DNA of 64,000 nt from Deltaproteobacteria bacterium (GCA_020444165.1 JAHLLK010000003.1:1-64000); one strand, 5' to 3'. Shown: positions 1 to 9,436, counted from the first letter of the stretch. A program made the numbers and translations. The notes: generated by a model not told the origin, from the letters alone.

Positions 1-20
1 ACGTTTTTGCCAAGCCGACA

Positions 21-265
21 TTGCACGGGGCAGGACGCCCCGTGCAATGCTCTCACATTGGCATATGTCATATTTCGGCGGTTGGTTGTGCGCAACCGGC
101 CTCATGCGGGCCACGCATCCACCCCAAGCAAGTTCCACTTGCTTGGGGACCCCGGGGATGGCCCGCCAAATCACGATCCTAAAAGGAGAGTGATTTGTGC
201 TGGTTGGCAAAAACGCGCTATTACCGACCAGCTTAAGATGCACGGTGCGGGCCGCACCGTGCATC
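21..265 (+). repeat. Multi-hairpin structured element, copy A
   Basis: Six consecutive stems are visible. H1 is 21-31/37-47 (11 bp). H2 is 81-88/93-100 (8 pairs, two G-U). An outer stem 106-112/160-166 encloses H3, 122-133/137-148 (12 bp). H4 is 168-174/190-196 with an inner 177-180/184-187. H5 is 199-207/224-232 (9 pairs, one G-U). H6 is 237-250/252-265 (14 bp, one central base). Copy B at 47471-47701 on the other strand has the same stem order, shares the linker ACCCCGGGGA after H3 and the TTGGCAAAA stretch in H5, and shows paired base changes in the stems. The G-U pairs are allowed only if the plus strand is the folded RNA. No ORF is convincing here. The function is unknown. Confidence 0.75.
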
Positions 266-271
266 ACCCCC

Positions 272-307
272 CAAAAGAAAACCGCCTCCCCCGGCAGGAG
301 AGGCGGT
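272..307 (-). terminator. Intrinsic terminator of the PxxKW gene
   Basis: An 8-bp stem (281-288 with 300-307) is followed on the minus strand by TTTTCTTTT (rc of about 272-280). It sits 23 nt downstream of the PxxKW stop codon, so it is a good rho-independent terminator for that gene. Confidence 0.8.
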
Positions 308-330
308 CAGGCTCCCGGGAAGGAGCTTGC

Positions 331-618
331 CTACTTCTTGCGGCCCTTGGCGGCGCGCTTGCTGGCCTTCAAGGGGTTCATCTTGACCTCGATGGAGGCC
401 TCACCCTTGATGTGGGTGGCGAAGTTGCAGTTGCCAAAGCGCCATTTGGCCATGGGGTCGGGGTAGGATTTGCAATAAACCATCTCGCCCACGGTTACGG
501 CCCGGTCACAACCCAGGCAGGCCTCCAGGGCGGGCTGACAAGTGCCGCCTTGGAAAGTGCAACCGTTTTTGCTCATGAAACCGCATTCCATGCCGGCACG
601 GGTGGTGGTGCACTGCAT
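331..618 (-). CDS. PxxKW family cysteine-rich protein
   Basis: A 95-residue protein with eight cysteines, six of them in the first 45 residues, followed by the signature PDPMAKW (PxxKW). The C-terminal 20 residues are Lys/Arg-rich. The cysteine pattern suggests metal or cluster binding, but the function of the family is not known. It is a small family I associate with anaerobic deltaproteobacteria. The ATG start has a strong AGGAGG eight bases upstream. The gene is monocistronic, is read away from lysS, and ends in its own terminator. Confidence in the family is high because of the motif. No biochemical role can be given. Confidence 0.8.
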   Translation of the reverse strand: MQCTTTRAGMECGFMSKNGCTFQGGTCQPALEACLGCDRAVTVGEMVYCKSYPDPMAKWRFGNCNFATHIKGEASIEVKMNPLKASKRAAKGRKK

Positions 619-1047
619 TTTCTTGGCCTCCTGTTTGCAAAGGCGCCGCTCAGGCGGCGGTCCTGCTTGTTATAATTCGAAGATAAGTTTCCGGGGCGGC
701 TGCTGCACGTCCAGGGGAAAAGTGGCAATTTCTTTTCCCTCCGCCGCCTGCAAAAACAGGGCTCCGCTCGCGCGGACCCCGTGGTTTGTTCAGGCTTTCC
801 CTTACCGAACTATACGACCCCGGGCCCGCGGGCCCAGCCCCAGACCCGCAGGCCCAGTGGGCTAAATATGGTGACCAAAGTACAGCGTGTCAAGGGTGTT
901 GTGGCGTTATTTTGTGTCGGAATCCCCGGCGGGAACCGCGCCCAGCCCAGTCCTGCGCTAACCTTCTGGTTGGGGACCCAGCCCGGGAGCGCCGCCCCGC
1001 CCGGCTCCTGGCGGAAGGCTCCCGGCCATTTTTCCCCGCGGTCTATA
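619..1047. other. Intergenic region, no gene seen
   Basis: This is the divergent spacer between the PxxKW gene and the lysS promoter. Short overlapping ORFs here lack ribosome sites and recognisable proteins. I see no convincing minus-strand promoter, although one must serve the PxxKW gene; TATAAC-like and TTATCT-like boxes near 669-690 lack good partners. Confidence 0.5.
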
Positions 1048-1076
1048 TTGACAAAACACCGGGGCTGTCGTAGATA
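1048..1076 (+). promoter_or_regulatory. Sigma-70-type promoter for the lysS operon
   Basis: TTGACA at 1048-1053 and TAGATA at 1071-1076 are separated by 17 nt. The predicted start leaves a leader of about 210 nt before lysS in which I recognise no riboswitch. It is a likely start of the long envelope transcript. Confidence 0.7.
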
Positions 1077-1292
1077 AATTAGCCTTGTCAAAGGAGAAAA
1101 TCACGCTATCAGCAGCTTGTCGCACTTGGGGAATCATTGGCGTAAGGCCAGCTAAATCCTGATCGCCGCCCAGGAAATTCACTGACGGAGAGACCCGGCA
1201 AGCCCCCCGGCCCCAGAGCGCCGGGAAGCGCCCCAAGACGACAAGAACCCGGCGCCCGTGAGCGCCCGTATGCGAAAACAGGAGATAGAGCA

Positions 1293-2834
1293 GTGTCCGG
1301 CGATCCCACAGAGCCCAAGGCGTCCTCCAAGGATATGGACCAATTGTTTTTCGAGTCCAATCAGCTTGTGCGCCAGCGCCGTCAAAAAGCCGCCCAGATC
1401 AAGGAAATGGGGCTGCCGTTGTTTCCCAACAACTTCCGCCCCCGCGACACCGTGGCCCAGATTGTCAGCCAGTACGGCCTGGTGGACGCCGCCCGCCTGG
1501 AAGGCCTGGAGGATTTGAAATTTTCGCTGGCCGGCCGCATCATGGCCCTCCGCTCCTTTGGCAAAGCCGCGTTCGTAAAACTGCACGACCGCTCCGGCAG
1601 CCTGCAACTGCATATCCAGCGGGATGTGCTGGGCGCCGAAACCTTCAGCGTGTTCAAGAAACTGGACGTGGGCGACATCATCGGGGTGCGCGGCTCCCTG
1701 TTCCGCACCCGCACCCGGGAGCTGACCCTCCGGGTGGAACACCTGGTTTTGGTGACCAAGTCCTACCGGTCGCTGCCGGAGAAGTTCCATGGGCTCACCG
1801 ACGTGGAGCAGCGCTACCGCCAGCGCTACCTGGACCTGATCATGAATGACGAGGTGCGCGAGATATTCCGCGCCCGTTCCACCATCATCAGCAAGGTGCG
1901 CCGCTTCCTGTTGGGCAAGGACTTCATGGAGGTGGAGACCCCCATGATGCAGCTCATCCCCGGCGGGGCCACGGCCCGGCCCTTTGAGACCTTCCACAAC
2001 GCCCTGGGCATGAAGCTGTACCTCCGGGTGGCGCCTGAGCTGTATTTGAAGCGCTTGGTGGTGGGCGGCCTGGAGCGGGTCTTCGAGTTGAACCGCAACT
2101 TCCGCAACGAGGGCATCAGCGTCCAGCACAACCCCGAGTTCACCATGCTGGAATTCTATATGAGCTACGCCAACTTCGAGGACCTCATGTCCCTGACGGA
2201 GGAGCTGTTTTCCACCTGCGCCATGGCCATCAAGGGGTCCTTGAAGTTTGACTACCAGGGTCGGGAGATCGACCTGACCCCCCCCTGGGCCAACATCGAT
2301 TTCCGCTCCAGCCTCCTGGAGGTGGGGGGGGTGCCGCCCGAGGTGCTGTTCGACGAGGAAAAGGCCTTCAATCTCTCGGCCGAACTGGGCGGCCAGCACA
2401 AGCCCGGGGACAACCTGGGCAAGGCCCTGGCCAAGATCTTCGACGTGAAGGTGGAGCCCCTGCTTTGGCAGCCCACCTTTGTCACGGGATATCCCCGGGA
2501 CATTTCGCCGCTTTCGCGCAATAATGACCTGGACCCGGAGATCGTGGACCGCTTCGAGTTCTTCATCGCCGGCCGCGAGATGGGCAATGGCTTCAGCGAG
2601 CTGAACGACCCCGACGACCAGCGCGAACGCTTCAAGGAGCAGGTGGCCCAGCGCCAGGCTGGTGATGAGGAAGCCCAGTTCATGGACGTGGACTACGTCC
2701 GGGCCCTGGAGTACGGCATGCCGCCCACGGCAGGGGAGGGGGTGGGCATCGACCGTTTGGTGATGCTCCTTACCGATCAGCCCAGCATCCGGGAGGTCAT
2801 TCTGTTCCCCTTGCTGAGGCCCGAGCAAGGCTGA
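1293..2834 (+). CDS. lysS: Lysyl-tRNA synthetase, class II
   Basis: Charges tRNA-Lys with lysine in the cytoplasm. The 513-residue length is normal for bacterial LysS. An N-terminal OB-fold anticodon-binding domain lies at about residues 65-165, followed by the class II core. Motif 2 is seen as [13 protein letters not shown] with the following [10 protein letters not shown], and motif 3 as [13 protein letters not shown] near the C-terminus. The GTG start is preceded by AGGAG at 1280-1284. The stop overlaps the lolC/E start by one base (TGATG), so a housekeeping synthetase is translationally coupled to the lipoprotein-sorting genes. Confidence 0.96.
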   Translation: MSGDPTEPKASSKDMDQLFFESNQLVRQRRQKAAQIKEMGLPLFPNNFRPRDTVAQIVSQYGLVDAARLEGLEDLKFSLAGRIMALRSFGKAAFVKLHDRSGSLQLHIQRDVLGAETFSVFKKLDVGDIIGVRGSLFRTRTRELTLRVEHLVLVTKSYRSLPEKFHGLTDVEQRYRQRYLDLIMNDEVREIFRARSTIISKVRRFLLGKDFMEVETPMMQLIPGGATARPFETFHNALGMKLYLRVAPELYLKRLVVGGLERVFELNRNFRNEGISVQHNPEFTMLEFYMSYANFEDLMSLTEELFSTCAMAIKGSLKFDYQGREIDLTPPWANIDFRSSLLEVGGVPPEVLFDEEKAFNLSAELGGQHKPGDNLGKALAKIFDVKVEPLLWQPTFVTGYPRDISPLSRNNDLDPEIVDRFEFFIAGREMGNGFSELNDPDDQRERFKEQVAQRQAGDEEAQFMDVDYVRALEYGMPPTAGEGVGIDRLVMLLTDQPSIREVILFPLLRPEQG

Positions 2835-4063
2835 TGTCTTTCGAGCTTTTTCTGGCCCTGCGCTACCTCCGGGCTGGACGGCGACATTCCTTCATCTCCA
2901 TGATCACCCTTTTGTCCATGGCCGGGGTGGCCCTGGGGGTGTGCGCCCTCATCGTGGTGCTCAGCGTAATGAGCGGCTTTGAGCGTGAGCTGAAAAACAA
3001 GATTCTGGGGCAAAGCTCCCACGTGATGATCTACAACGCCGCCGGCAGCCTCAAAGAGGTGCAGAAGGTGTTGGACGTGGTCCGCCGGGACCCGGGGGTC
3101 AAGCTGGCCACCCCCTTTGTTTTCGGTCAGGTGATGTTGGTCTCGGCCAACGGAGCCAGCGGCGGGGTGGTGCGGGGCCTGGAGCTGCCCCAGGCTTTTC
3201 AGCATTTCAATCTGCAAAAGGATATGATCGAGGGCAAGGCCACGGATTTGGAGCACCCCGACAGTCGGGGCCTGCCCACCGTGGTGGTGGGCAGCGGCTT
3301 GGCCCGGCGGCTGGGCCTGCACCGCGGCTCCACGGTGAACCTGATCAATCCCCTGGGCGAGGACAGCCCGGTGGGGCGGGTGCCCAAGAGCGAGCCCTTC
3401 CGGGTGGTGGGCATTTTCGAGTCGGGCATGTACCAGTTCGACTCCACCCTGTGCTATACCAACCTCACGGCCGCCCAGGAGCTTTTTGGCCTGGGCCGCG
3501 CGGTCAGCGGAGCCGAGGCCGAGTTGTACGATCTCTATCAGGCTCCCACCGTGGCGCTCCGGCTGGCCCGCTCCCTGGGGCCCTTGTATTATGCCCAGGA
3601 TTGGATGAGCTTGAACCACAGCCTCTTTTCCGCCCTGCAGCTGGAAAAGGTGACCATGTTCGTGATCCTCACCTTGATCGTTCTGGTGGCCGCCTTTGGC
3701 ATCGTCAGCAGCCTGGTGATGTTGGTCATCGAGAAAACCCGGGACATCGGGGTCTTGAAGGCCATGGGCGCCACGCCCCGCAGCGTGCAGAAAATTTTTA
3801 TGCTGGAGGGGATGATCATCGGCACCTTGGGCACCCTCCTGGGGCTGGCCGGCGGCCTGGGACTTTGCGCGCTTTTAAGCCGCTATCATTTCATCGAGCT
3901 TCCCAAGGACGTCTACACCATCACCACCCTGCCGGTCCTGGTGGAGCCCCTGACCGTGGGTTTGGTGGCGGGGGCGGCCATGCTGATCAGCCTTTTGGCC
4001 ACCATTTACCCCTCGCGGGCGGCCGGCAGGCTCAACCCCGTGGAAGCCTTGCGTTACGAATAG
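2834..4063 (+). CDS. LolC/LolE-family lipoprotein-releasing ABC permease
   Basis: Inner-membrane permease of the Lol system, which extracts outer-membrane lipoproteins from the inner membrane for transfer to a periplasmic chaperone. The 409-residue protein has the family layout. One TM segment lies near residues 21-45, then a periplasmic domain of about 220 residues, then three C-terminal TM segments at about 273-300, 315-345 and 370-395 (FtsX-type permease). The N-terminal LALRYLRAGRRHSFIS is typical of LolC/E. Only one permease gene precedes lolD, so it may act as a homodimer (LolF-like), an arrangement seen outside the enterics. It overlaps lysS by one base. Confidence 0.9.
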   Translation: MSFELFLALRYLRAGRRHSFISMITLLSMAGVALGVCALIVVLSVMSGFERELKNKILGQSSHVMIYNAAGSLKEVQKVLDVVRRDPGVKLATPFVFGQVMLVSANGASGGVVRGLELPQAFQHFNLQKDMIEGKATDLEHPDSRGLPTVVVGSGLARRLGLHRGSTVNLINPLGEDSPVGRVPKSEPFRVVGIFESGMYQFDSTLCYTNLTAAQELFGLGRAVSGAEAELYDLYQAPTVALRLARSLGPLYYAQDWMSLNHSLFSALQLEKVTMFVILTLIVLVAAFGIVSSLVMLVIEKTRDIGVLKAMGATPRSVQKIFMLEGMIIGTLGTLLGLAGGLGLCALLSRYHFIELPKDVYTITTLPVLVEPLTVGLVAGAAMLISLLATIYPSRAAGRLNPVEALRYE

Positions 4064-4098
4064 AACCGGCCTAAAGGCCTTCCCAAGGAGCACGGGGC

Positions 4099-4788
4099 TT
4101 GACAGGAAAGCCGCCATCCATTCATATAAGGACACTTCGCAAGGTCTACCAGGGACCCAGCGAGGAGATAGAGGTACTGCACGATCTGGACCTGGAGGTG
4201 CAGGCGGGCGAAACCGTGGCCATTGTAGGGGCCTCCGGCGTGGGCAAGTCCACCTTGCTGCACATCGTGGGCACCCTGGACCGGCCCACCTCCGGGCAGG
4301 TGCTGGTGAACGGGCAGGATGTGTTCAGCCTGGATGAGAAGGCCCTGGCCGCCTTCCGCAACCGGCACATCGGGTTCGTGTTCCAGTTCCATCACTTGTT
4401 ACCGGAGTTCACCGCCCTGGAAAACGTGATGATGCCCGCGCTCATCGCCCGCTGGGAGCGGCGTCAAGCCCTGGATGCAGCCACCCGGCTCATGGTGGAG
4501 GTGGGGCTGGCCCACCGCCTGGGCCATCGGGTGACCGAGCTTTCCGGCGGCGAGCAACAGCGGGTGGCCGTGGCCCGGGCCCTGGTTTTGGGGCCCAGCC
4601 TCCTGTTGGCCGACGAGCCCACGGGGAACCTGGACGAGGCCACCAGCGATAAGGTGCACGAGCTTCTCTTGCGGCTGAACGTTGAAACGGGCCTCACCAC
4701 CCTGGTGGCCACGCACAACGAGCGGCTGGCCGAGGCCTTGGGCCGCAGGGTGAGACTGGTTGGGGGAAAGACGCTTCCCCTGGCCTGA
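4099..4788 (+). CDS. lolD: Lipoprotein-releasing ABC transporter ATP-binding protein
   Basis: ATPase that powers lipoprotein release by the neighbouring permease. The 229 residues contain Walker A (GASGVGKST), the Q-loop region, signature [15 protein letters not shown], Walker B ([13 protein letters not shown]) and the H-loop histidine in VATHNE. The start is TTG at 4099, with AAGGAG at 4085-4090 at good spacing; no ATG is placed as well. It follows the permease by 35 nt and sits in the same transcript. LolD is preferred over the similar MacB/FtsE ATPases because of the partner gene. Confidence 0.93.
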   Translation: MTGKPPSIHIRTLRKVYQGPSEEIEVLHDLDLEVQAGETVAIVGASGVGKSTLLHIVGTLDRPTSGQVLVNGQDVFSLDEKALAAFRNRHIGFVFQFHHLLPEFTALENVMMPALIARWERRQALDAATRLMVEVGLAHRLGHRVTELSGGEQQRVAVARALVLGPSLLLADEPTGNLDEATSDKVHELLLRLNVETGLTTLVATHNERLAEALGRRVRLVGGKTLPLA

Positions 4789-4869
4789 GGGCGCGGCTGG
4801 CCCTCATAAGGTCTCCATACGTTCGTAATTACCAAGCCGCAGCTAAATCTAGAAAGGGGCGACTTGCCG

Positions 4870-7530
4870 ATGATCAAGACAGCGGGGAAAAAATACGGGT
4901 TATATTTGGCCCTGGTTCTCCTGTTGATCTGGCCCAATCCCAGCGCGGGACAACAGGCGGGTAAAGTCGCCGTATTCCCTTTCCAAATCTTCAGTAACGA
5001 GCCGTTGGGCTACCTCTCCACCAGCCTGCAGGACATGCTCCGCACCCGTCTGGAAAAAGACGGCGTGCAGGTGCTGGACCCGGGTGAAGTCAACCGCGCC
5101 CTGGAGGCCACGGGCAAGCCCTTGGACCTGACCCTGGCCCGGCAGATCGCCGGCAAGATGGGCGCTGATTTCGCGGTGTTCGGCTCGCTGACCAAGATCG
5201 GCAGCAGGGTCTCCCTGGACACCAAGGTCTTGGACGTGTTGGGCATCCGCCGTCCCCAGACCGTGTACGTGGAAGGCGCGGGCCTGGAAGCGGTGGAGGG
5301 GATCACCAACCAGATCTCCCGGGAGGTGGCGGTCCTGGTTTCCGGCCGCGAGATGGTGGCCGATGTGAAGGTGGAAGGCAACCACCGCATCGAGGCCGAG
5401 GCCATCAAGGCCGCCATAAAGTCAAAACCCGGGGGCCCGTACTCGCCGCTCCGTTTGGACGACGACATTCGGGAAATCTGGAAGATGGGCTACTTTGACG
5501 ACGTGCAGGTGAAGGTGGCCGACTCGGAAAAGGGCAAGGTCGTCACCTTCGTGGTCAAGGAAAAACCCACGGTGCGCGAAGTGCAGATCGTGGGCAACAA
5601 CGAAATCGACGTCAAGGACATCCGGGACCAGATCGGCATCAAACCCTTCAGCGTGTTCAAGCCCGCCCTGGTCAAGGAAGGCGAGCAGAAGATCGTCCGC
5701 CTCTACCGGGACAAGGGCTTCTACGATGTCAAGGTGACCGACGAGATCAAGAAACTGCCTTCGGGCGACATGAGCGTCACCTACAACATCAACGAAGGCG
5801 AAAAAGTCTACGTGAAGGCCATCCGGTTCGAGGGTAACAAGGCCTTCAGCGAGAGCGAACTCCGGAGCCAGATGAGCACCAACGAATCGGGCTGGCTCAC
5901 CTGGCTGACCAAGAGCAACGTGCTGGAGCGCCAGACCCTGGAGCAGGACATCCAGCGCCTGGGCGACTTCTACTATAACAACGGTTACATGCAGGCCAAG
6001 ATCAGCGAGCCCACCGTGACCCGCGAGGACAACGGCCTGGCGGTCACCATCAAGGTGGTGGAAGGTCCGCGCTACAAGGTCTCCGACGTATCCCTGAACG
6101 GCGACATGATCCTGCCCCGCGAGGAGGCCATGACCAAGCTCACCACCAAGCCCGGGGAGTGGTACTCCCGCGACGCGGTGCGGGCGGACATGGCCTATCT
6201 CACCAACCTCTACGCCGACCGCGGCTATGCCTATGTGGACGTGCGCCCCCAGATCAGGCAGGACGCGGCCAAGACCACGGTGAGCGTGGCCTATGAAGTG
6301 AAGAAGGGTGACAAGGTCTACTTCGAGCAGATCGTCATCACCGGCAACAGCCGCACCCGGGACAAGGTCATTCGGCGCGAGCTGGGCGCGGCCGAAGGCG
6401 ATCTCTTCTCCGGCGAGGCCATCCGCCAGGCCAACTCCCGCCTGCGCCGCCTGGACTTCTTTGAGGATGTGCACATCACCACCTCCAAGGGTTCCACCGA
6501 GGACAAGATGAACCTGAAGGTGGACGTGAAGGAGAAGCGCACCGGCCAGGTGTCCTTTGGCGCGGGCTACAGCACCGAGGACAGCTTCATGGTCATGGGC
6601 TCCATCGCCGAGAACAACCTGTTCGGCCGGGGCCAGCGGGTGGAGCTGCGGGGCCAGCTGGGCGGCAAGGCCACCCGCTACACCTTCAGCTTCACCGAAC
6701 CTTGGCTCTTGGACCGGCCCATCAGCGCGGGTTTCGACCTCTATGACTGGGAGCGGGAATACATCGACTACGACAAGGAGTCGGTGGGCGGGCGCATCCG
6801 CTTCGGCTTCCCCACGCCCTATGACTACACCCGGGTCTACCTCTATTACCAGTTGGAGGAGGCCACCATCAGCAACGTGGCCGACGACGCCGCTTTGGTG
6901 ATCAAGGACCAGGTGGGTTCCCACACCACCAGTTCGGTCAAGTCCATCCTGCGGCGGGACAGCCGCAACCACGTGTTCAACGCCACCGATGGCTCGGACA
7001 ACAGCCTGAGCGTGGAGTACGCCGGCGATCCCCTGGGCGGCACCAACGCCTTTATCAAGGTCATCGGCGACACTGGCTGGTATTTCCCCCTGTTCTGGGA
7101 CACCGTCTTCGTGCTGCACGGCCGGGCGGGCTGGCTCACCAGCCACTCCGGCGGGGACCTGCCCATGTATGAAAAGTTCTTCCTGGGCGGTATCAACACC
7201 CTCCGGGGCTTCGAGTACCAGAGTGTCAGCCCCCGCGACCCGGCCACCGGCGACCGCATCGGCGGCGAGCGCATGGCCTACGCCAACGTGGAGTACCGCT
7301 TCCCCCTCCTGCCCAAGGCCGGCTTGTTGGGTGTGGTTTTTTACGACACCGGCAATGTCTGGACCGTGGATCAGGGGTATGATTTGGGGGACCTTCGGCA
7401 GAGCATTGGTGCCGGCATCCGCTGGATGTCGCCGGTGGGTCCGCTCCGTTTGGAGTACGGTTATGTTCTCGATCCCCTGGAGGACGAGGATGGATCGGCT
7501 TGGGAGTTCAGCGTGGGTAGCGTGTTCTGA
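4870..7530 (+). CDS. bamA: Outer-membrane protein assembly factor BamA
   Basis: Central beta-barrel of the BAM complex, which folds proteins into the outer membrane. From the ATG at 4870 it has 886 residues; a TTG two codons upstream is the alternative. Order: signal peptide (1-30), a TolB-N/FlgO-like domain of about 130 residues (starting GKVAVFPFQIF), five POTRA repeats (about 165-540), and a 16-strand barrel. The barrel holds the conserved lid motif INTLRGFEY and ends in phenylalanine (SVGSVF), the expected C-terminal beta-signal. The extra N-terminal domain makes it longer than E. coli BamA (810). It is followed by skp, the periplasmic chaperone for the same pathway. Confidence 0.95.
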   Translation: MIKTAGKKYGLYLALVLLLIWPNPSAGQQAGKVAVFPFQIFSNEPLGYLSTSLQDMLRTRLEKDGVQVLDPGEVNRALEATGKPLDLTLARQIAGKMGADFAVFGSLTKIGSRVSLDTKVLDVLGIRRPQTVYVEGAGLEAVEGITNQISREVAVLVSGREMVADVKVEGNHRIEAEAIKAAIKSKPGGPYSPLRLDDDIREIWKMGYFDDVQVKVADSEKGKVVTFVVKEKPTVREVQIVGNNEIDVKDIRDQIGIKPFSVFKPALVKEGEQKIVRLYRDKGFYDVKVTDEIKKLPSGDMSVTYNINEGEKVYVKAIRFEGNKAFSESELRSQMSTNESGWLTWLTKSNVLERQTLEQDIQRLGDFYYNNGYMQAKISEPTVTREDNGLAVTIKVVEGPRYKVSDVSLNGDMILPREEAMTKLTTKPGEWYSRDAVRADMAYLTNLYADRGYAYVDVRPQIRQDAAKTTVSVAYEVKKGDKVYFEQIVITGNSRTRDKVIRRELGAAEGDLFSGEAIRQANSRLRRLDFFEDVHITTSKGSTEDKMNLKVDVKEKRTGQVSFGAGYSTEDSFMVMGSIAENNLFGRGQRVELRGQLGGKATRYTFSFTEPWLLDRPISAGFDLYDWEREYIDYDKESVGGRIRFGFPTPYDYTRVYLYYQLEEATISNVADDAALVIKDQVGSHTTSSVKSILRRDSRNHVFNATDGSDNSLSVEYAGDPLGGTNAFIKVIGDTGWYFPLFWDTVFVLHGRAGWLTSHSGGDLPMYEKFFLGGINTLRGFEYQSVSPRDPATGDRIGGERMAYANVEYRFPLLPKAGLLGVVFYDTGNVWTVDQGYDLGDLRQSIGAGIRWMSPVGPLRLEYGYVLDPLEDEDGSAWEFSVGSVF

Positions 7531-7559
7531 TATAACCCAACTCACTGCAGAGAGAGGCT

Positions 7560-8093
7560 ATGTTGACTCAGAAAAAGTTTGCGTTATTGATCGGACTAGC
7601 CATCCTTTTGGTCTGGGGAACCGCCCTGCGGCCGGTTCCGGCTTTGGCCCAGAGCAAGCTTGGGGTGGTGGATATGGAGCGGGCGGTCAACGACTGCAAG
7701 CAGGGTAAAAAGGCCCAGGTGGAGCTGAAAAAACGGGCGGAGGTCCTGGAGAAAGAGCTCAAAGGGCTTACGGACGAGGTGCAGAATCTGCGGCGGGACC
7801 TGGAGAACTCGGCCATGCTGTTGAACCCCGAAGCCCGCCTGAAGAAGGAGCGGGAGTACGAGCGGGTCATGCGCCAGTTCAACGACAAGAAGCGCGACGC
7901 CAAGCAGGAGATGCTGGAAGCCCGCCGCGACGCCTTCTCGCCGATTCTGCAGGAAATGTCCAAGCTCATCCAGGACATCGGGGCCTCGGGGGGCTACAGC
8001 CTCATCACCGAATCCCGCACCGCTTTGTACTTTCCCAAGAGCGCCGACATCACCGCCGAGGTCATCGCCGCCTACGACAAGAAGCATCCCTAG
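7560..8093 (+). CDS. skp: Periplasmic OmpH/Skp-family chaperone
   Basis: Holdase that binds unfolded outer-membrane proteins in the periplasm before BamA folds them. The 177-residue protein has a signal peptide (about 1-32, ending ALA), then LGVVDMERAV typical of the OmpH family. A long charged coiled-coil (about 55-130) corresponds to the tentacles of the Skp trimer, and a C-terminal strand closes the body domain. The ATG at 7560 follows AGAGAGG. It lies 29 nt after bamA and is surely co-transcribed. Confidence 0.9.
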   Translation: MLTQKKFALLIGLAILLVWGTALRPVPALAQSKLGVVDMERAVNDCKQGKKAQVELKKRAEVLEKELKGLTDEVQNLRRDLENSAMLLNPEARLKKEREYERVMRQFNDKKRDAKQEMLEARRDAFSPILQEMSKLIQDIGASGGYSLITESRTALYFPKSADITAEVIAAYDKKHP

Positions 8094-8239
8094 GCCAGAG
8101 CCTGGGCTTTTGCTTCCCAGCTTGCCGCGGGTCTGGGCCGGCACGCCTCTTGGTCCAGACGGCCCTTTGCAGATGCCAGCCCGGTCGCGGGGGGGGGATT
8201 TTCCCCCCTTCGCGGCCTGATGAGGGATAGGGACGGATC

Positions 8240-9259
8240 GTGGAAGTATCTTTGGCGGAATTGGCCCTGGTGGTGAGCGGAGAGCTGGAAGGCCCGGCCG
8301 AGCGCCGGGTCAACGGCCTCAAGGGCATTGAAGAAGCCGGGCCGGCCGACGTGGCCTTTGTGGCCAATCCCAAGTATGCCAAATTCCTGGACACCACCCA
8401 GGCCGGCGTGGTCCTGGTGGGCCAGGCCCAGAAAACTCCCCCAGGCTTGGCGATTATCCGGGTGGCTGATCCCTATCTGGCCTATGCCCAGCTCTTGACC
8501 AAAGCCACCGCCCGGCCCCGCGAGGTTTTGGGCGTGCATCCCCGGGCCGTGGTGGAAGACACTGCGGTGTTGGGCCAGGAGGTCAACGTGCACGCCCTGG
8601 CCTATGTGGGCCACGGCGCCCGCCTGGGCAACCGGGTGGACATCCATCCGGGAGCCTACGTGGGGCCCGGGGTGGAGATCGGCGACGACACGGTGATCCA
8701 CCCCGGGGTGGTGATCTGCCACGATTGCCGCGTTGGCCGGCGGGTGATCATCCACAGCGGCACAGTGATCGGAGCCGACGGCTACGGCTTTGTGCCCCAG
8801 GGGGAGCGCCACTTCAAGATCCCCCAGGTGGGCATCACGCAGATCGACGACGATGTGGAGATAGGCGCCAACTGTACCGTGGACCGGGCCGCCACCGGCC
8901 GCACCTGGATCAAGGAGGGGGCCAAACTGGACGATCTGGTGCATGTGGCCCATAATTGCGTGATCGGCGAGCACAGCCTCTTGGTGGCCCAGGTGGGAGT
9001 CAGCGGCTCCTCCAAGCTGGGCCGCGGGGTGGTGCTGGGCGGTCAGGCGGGTATCGTGGGCCATCTGAACCTGGGCGATGGCGTCATGGTGGGCGCCCAG
9101 TGCGGGGTGACCGCCGACGTGGAGCCCGGCGCCGTGGTGCAGGGCTCGCCGCACATGCCCCACCGCCTGTGGCTTCGGGTGATGGTGCTCTTACGCAAAT
9201 TGCCCGAGCTTTTCGACCGGGTGAAGGCCTTGGAAAAGAAGTCCGCGGCCCGCGATTGA
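8240..9259 (+). CDS. lpxD: UDP-3-O-(3-hydroxyacyl)glucosamine N-acyltransferase
   Basis: Third step of lipid A synthesis: transfers a 3-hydroxyacyl chain from ACP to the 2-amino group of UDP-3-O-acyl-glucosamine. The 339 residues comprise an N-terminal uridine-binding domain (about 1-100), then left-handed beta-helix hexapeptide repeats (about 105-300). The catalytic histidine lies in the HVAHNCVIGEH segment. The C-terminal helix segment ends KALEKKSAARD. The start is GTG at 8240 with a purine-rich AGGGACGG upstream. A 146-nt spacer separates it from skp. The stop codon lies inside a 23-nt repeat. Confidence 0.95.
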   Translation: MEVSLAELALVVSGELEGPAERRVNGLKGIEEAGPADVAFVANPKYAKFLDTTQAGVVLVGQAQKTPPGLAIIRVADPYLAYAQLLTKATARPREVLGVHPRAVVEDTAVLGQEVNVHALAYVGHGARLGNRVDIHPGAYVGPGVEIGDDTVIHPGVVICHDCRVGRRVIIHSGTVIGADGYGFVPQGERHFKIPQVGITQIDDDVEIGANCTVDRAATGRTWIKEGAKLDDLVHVAHNCVIGEHSLLVAQVGVSGSSKLGRGVVLGGQAGIVGHLNLGDGVMVGAQCGVTADVEPGAVVQGSPHMPHRLWLRVMVLLRKLPELFDRVKALEKKSAARD

Positions 9260-9311
9260 GCGGGTCCGCCCGCGGCGATTGCGCGGGCCCGCCCGCCGCG
9301 ATGGTTCGAGC
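9243..9311 (+). repeat. 23-nt imperfect tandem repeat across the lpxD stop
   Basis: Three adjacent 23-nt units start at 9243, 9266 and 9289. All begin CCGCGG/CCGCCC and carry GCGAT in the middle, and a decayed fourth unit follows. The first unit contains the last lpxD codons and the stop. The rest of the 349-nt lpxD-fabZ spacer has no ORF with a ribosome site apart from fabZ. Confidence 0.5.
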
Positions 9312-9407
9312 CCGCCTGTGGCGCTCCGTCCCCCGACCGGCGGGTTCTCCCCACGGCGGGCAGGGAGCCCCAGACGGGGCGGCGGGATTGATCAAATCTG
9401 TTTTGGT

Positions 9408-9436
9408 GCGGCGGCTTGGCCGCCGCCCTCCTTTTG
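9408..9436 (+). terminator. Possible weak internal terminator before fabZ
   Basis: A perfect 8-bp GC stem (9408-9415 with 9419-9426) is followed by CCTCCTTTT. The short T-run makes it a weak or attenuating terminator. I see no clear promoter between it and fabZ, so read-through is expected. Confidence 0.4.

Noticed and set aside
1179..2828. 549-codon minus-strand ORF opposite lysS
   Set aside because: Low-complexity His/Gln/Gly/Leu product typical of the antisense of a GC-rich gene; no ribosome site, and lysS is certain.
5422..7545. 707-codon minus-strand ORF opposite bamA
   Set aside because: Antisense shadow of a clear BamA gene with the same compositional bias.
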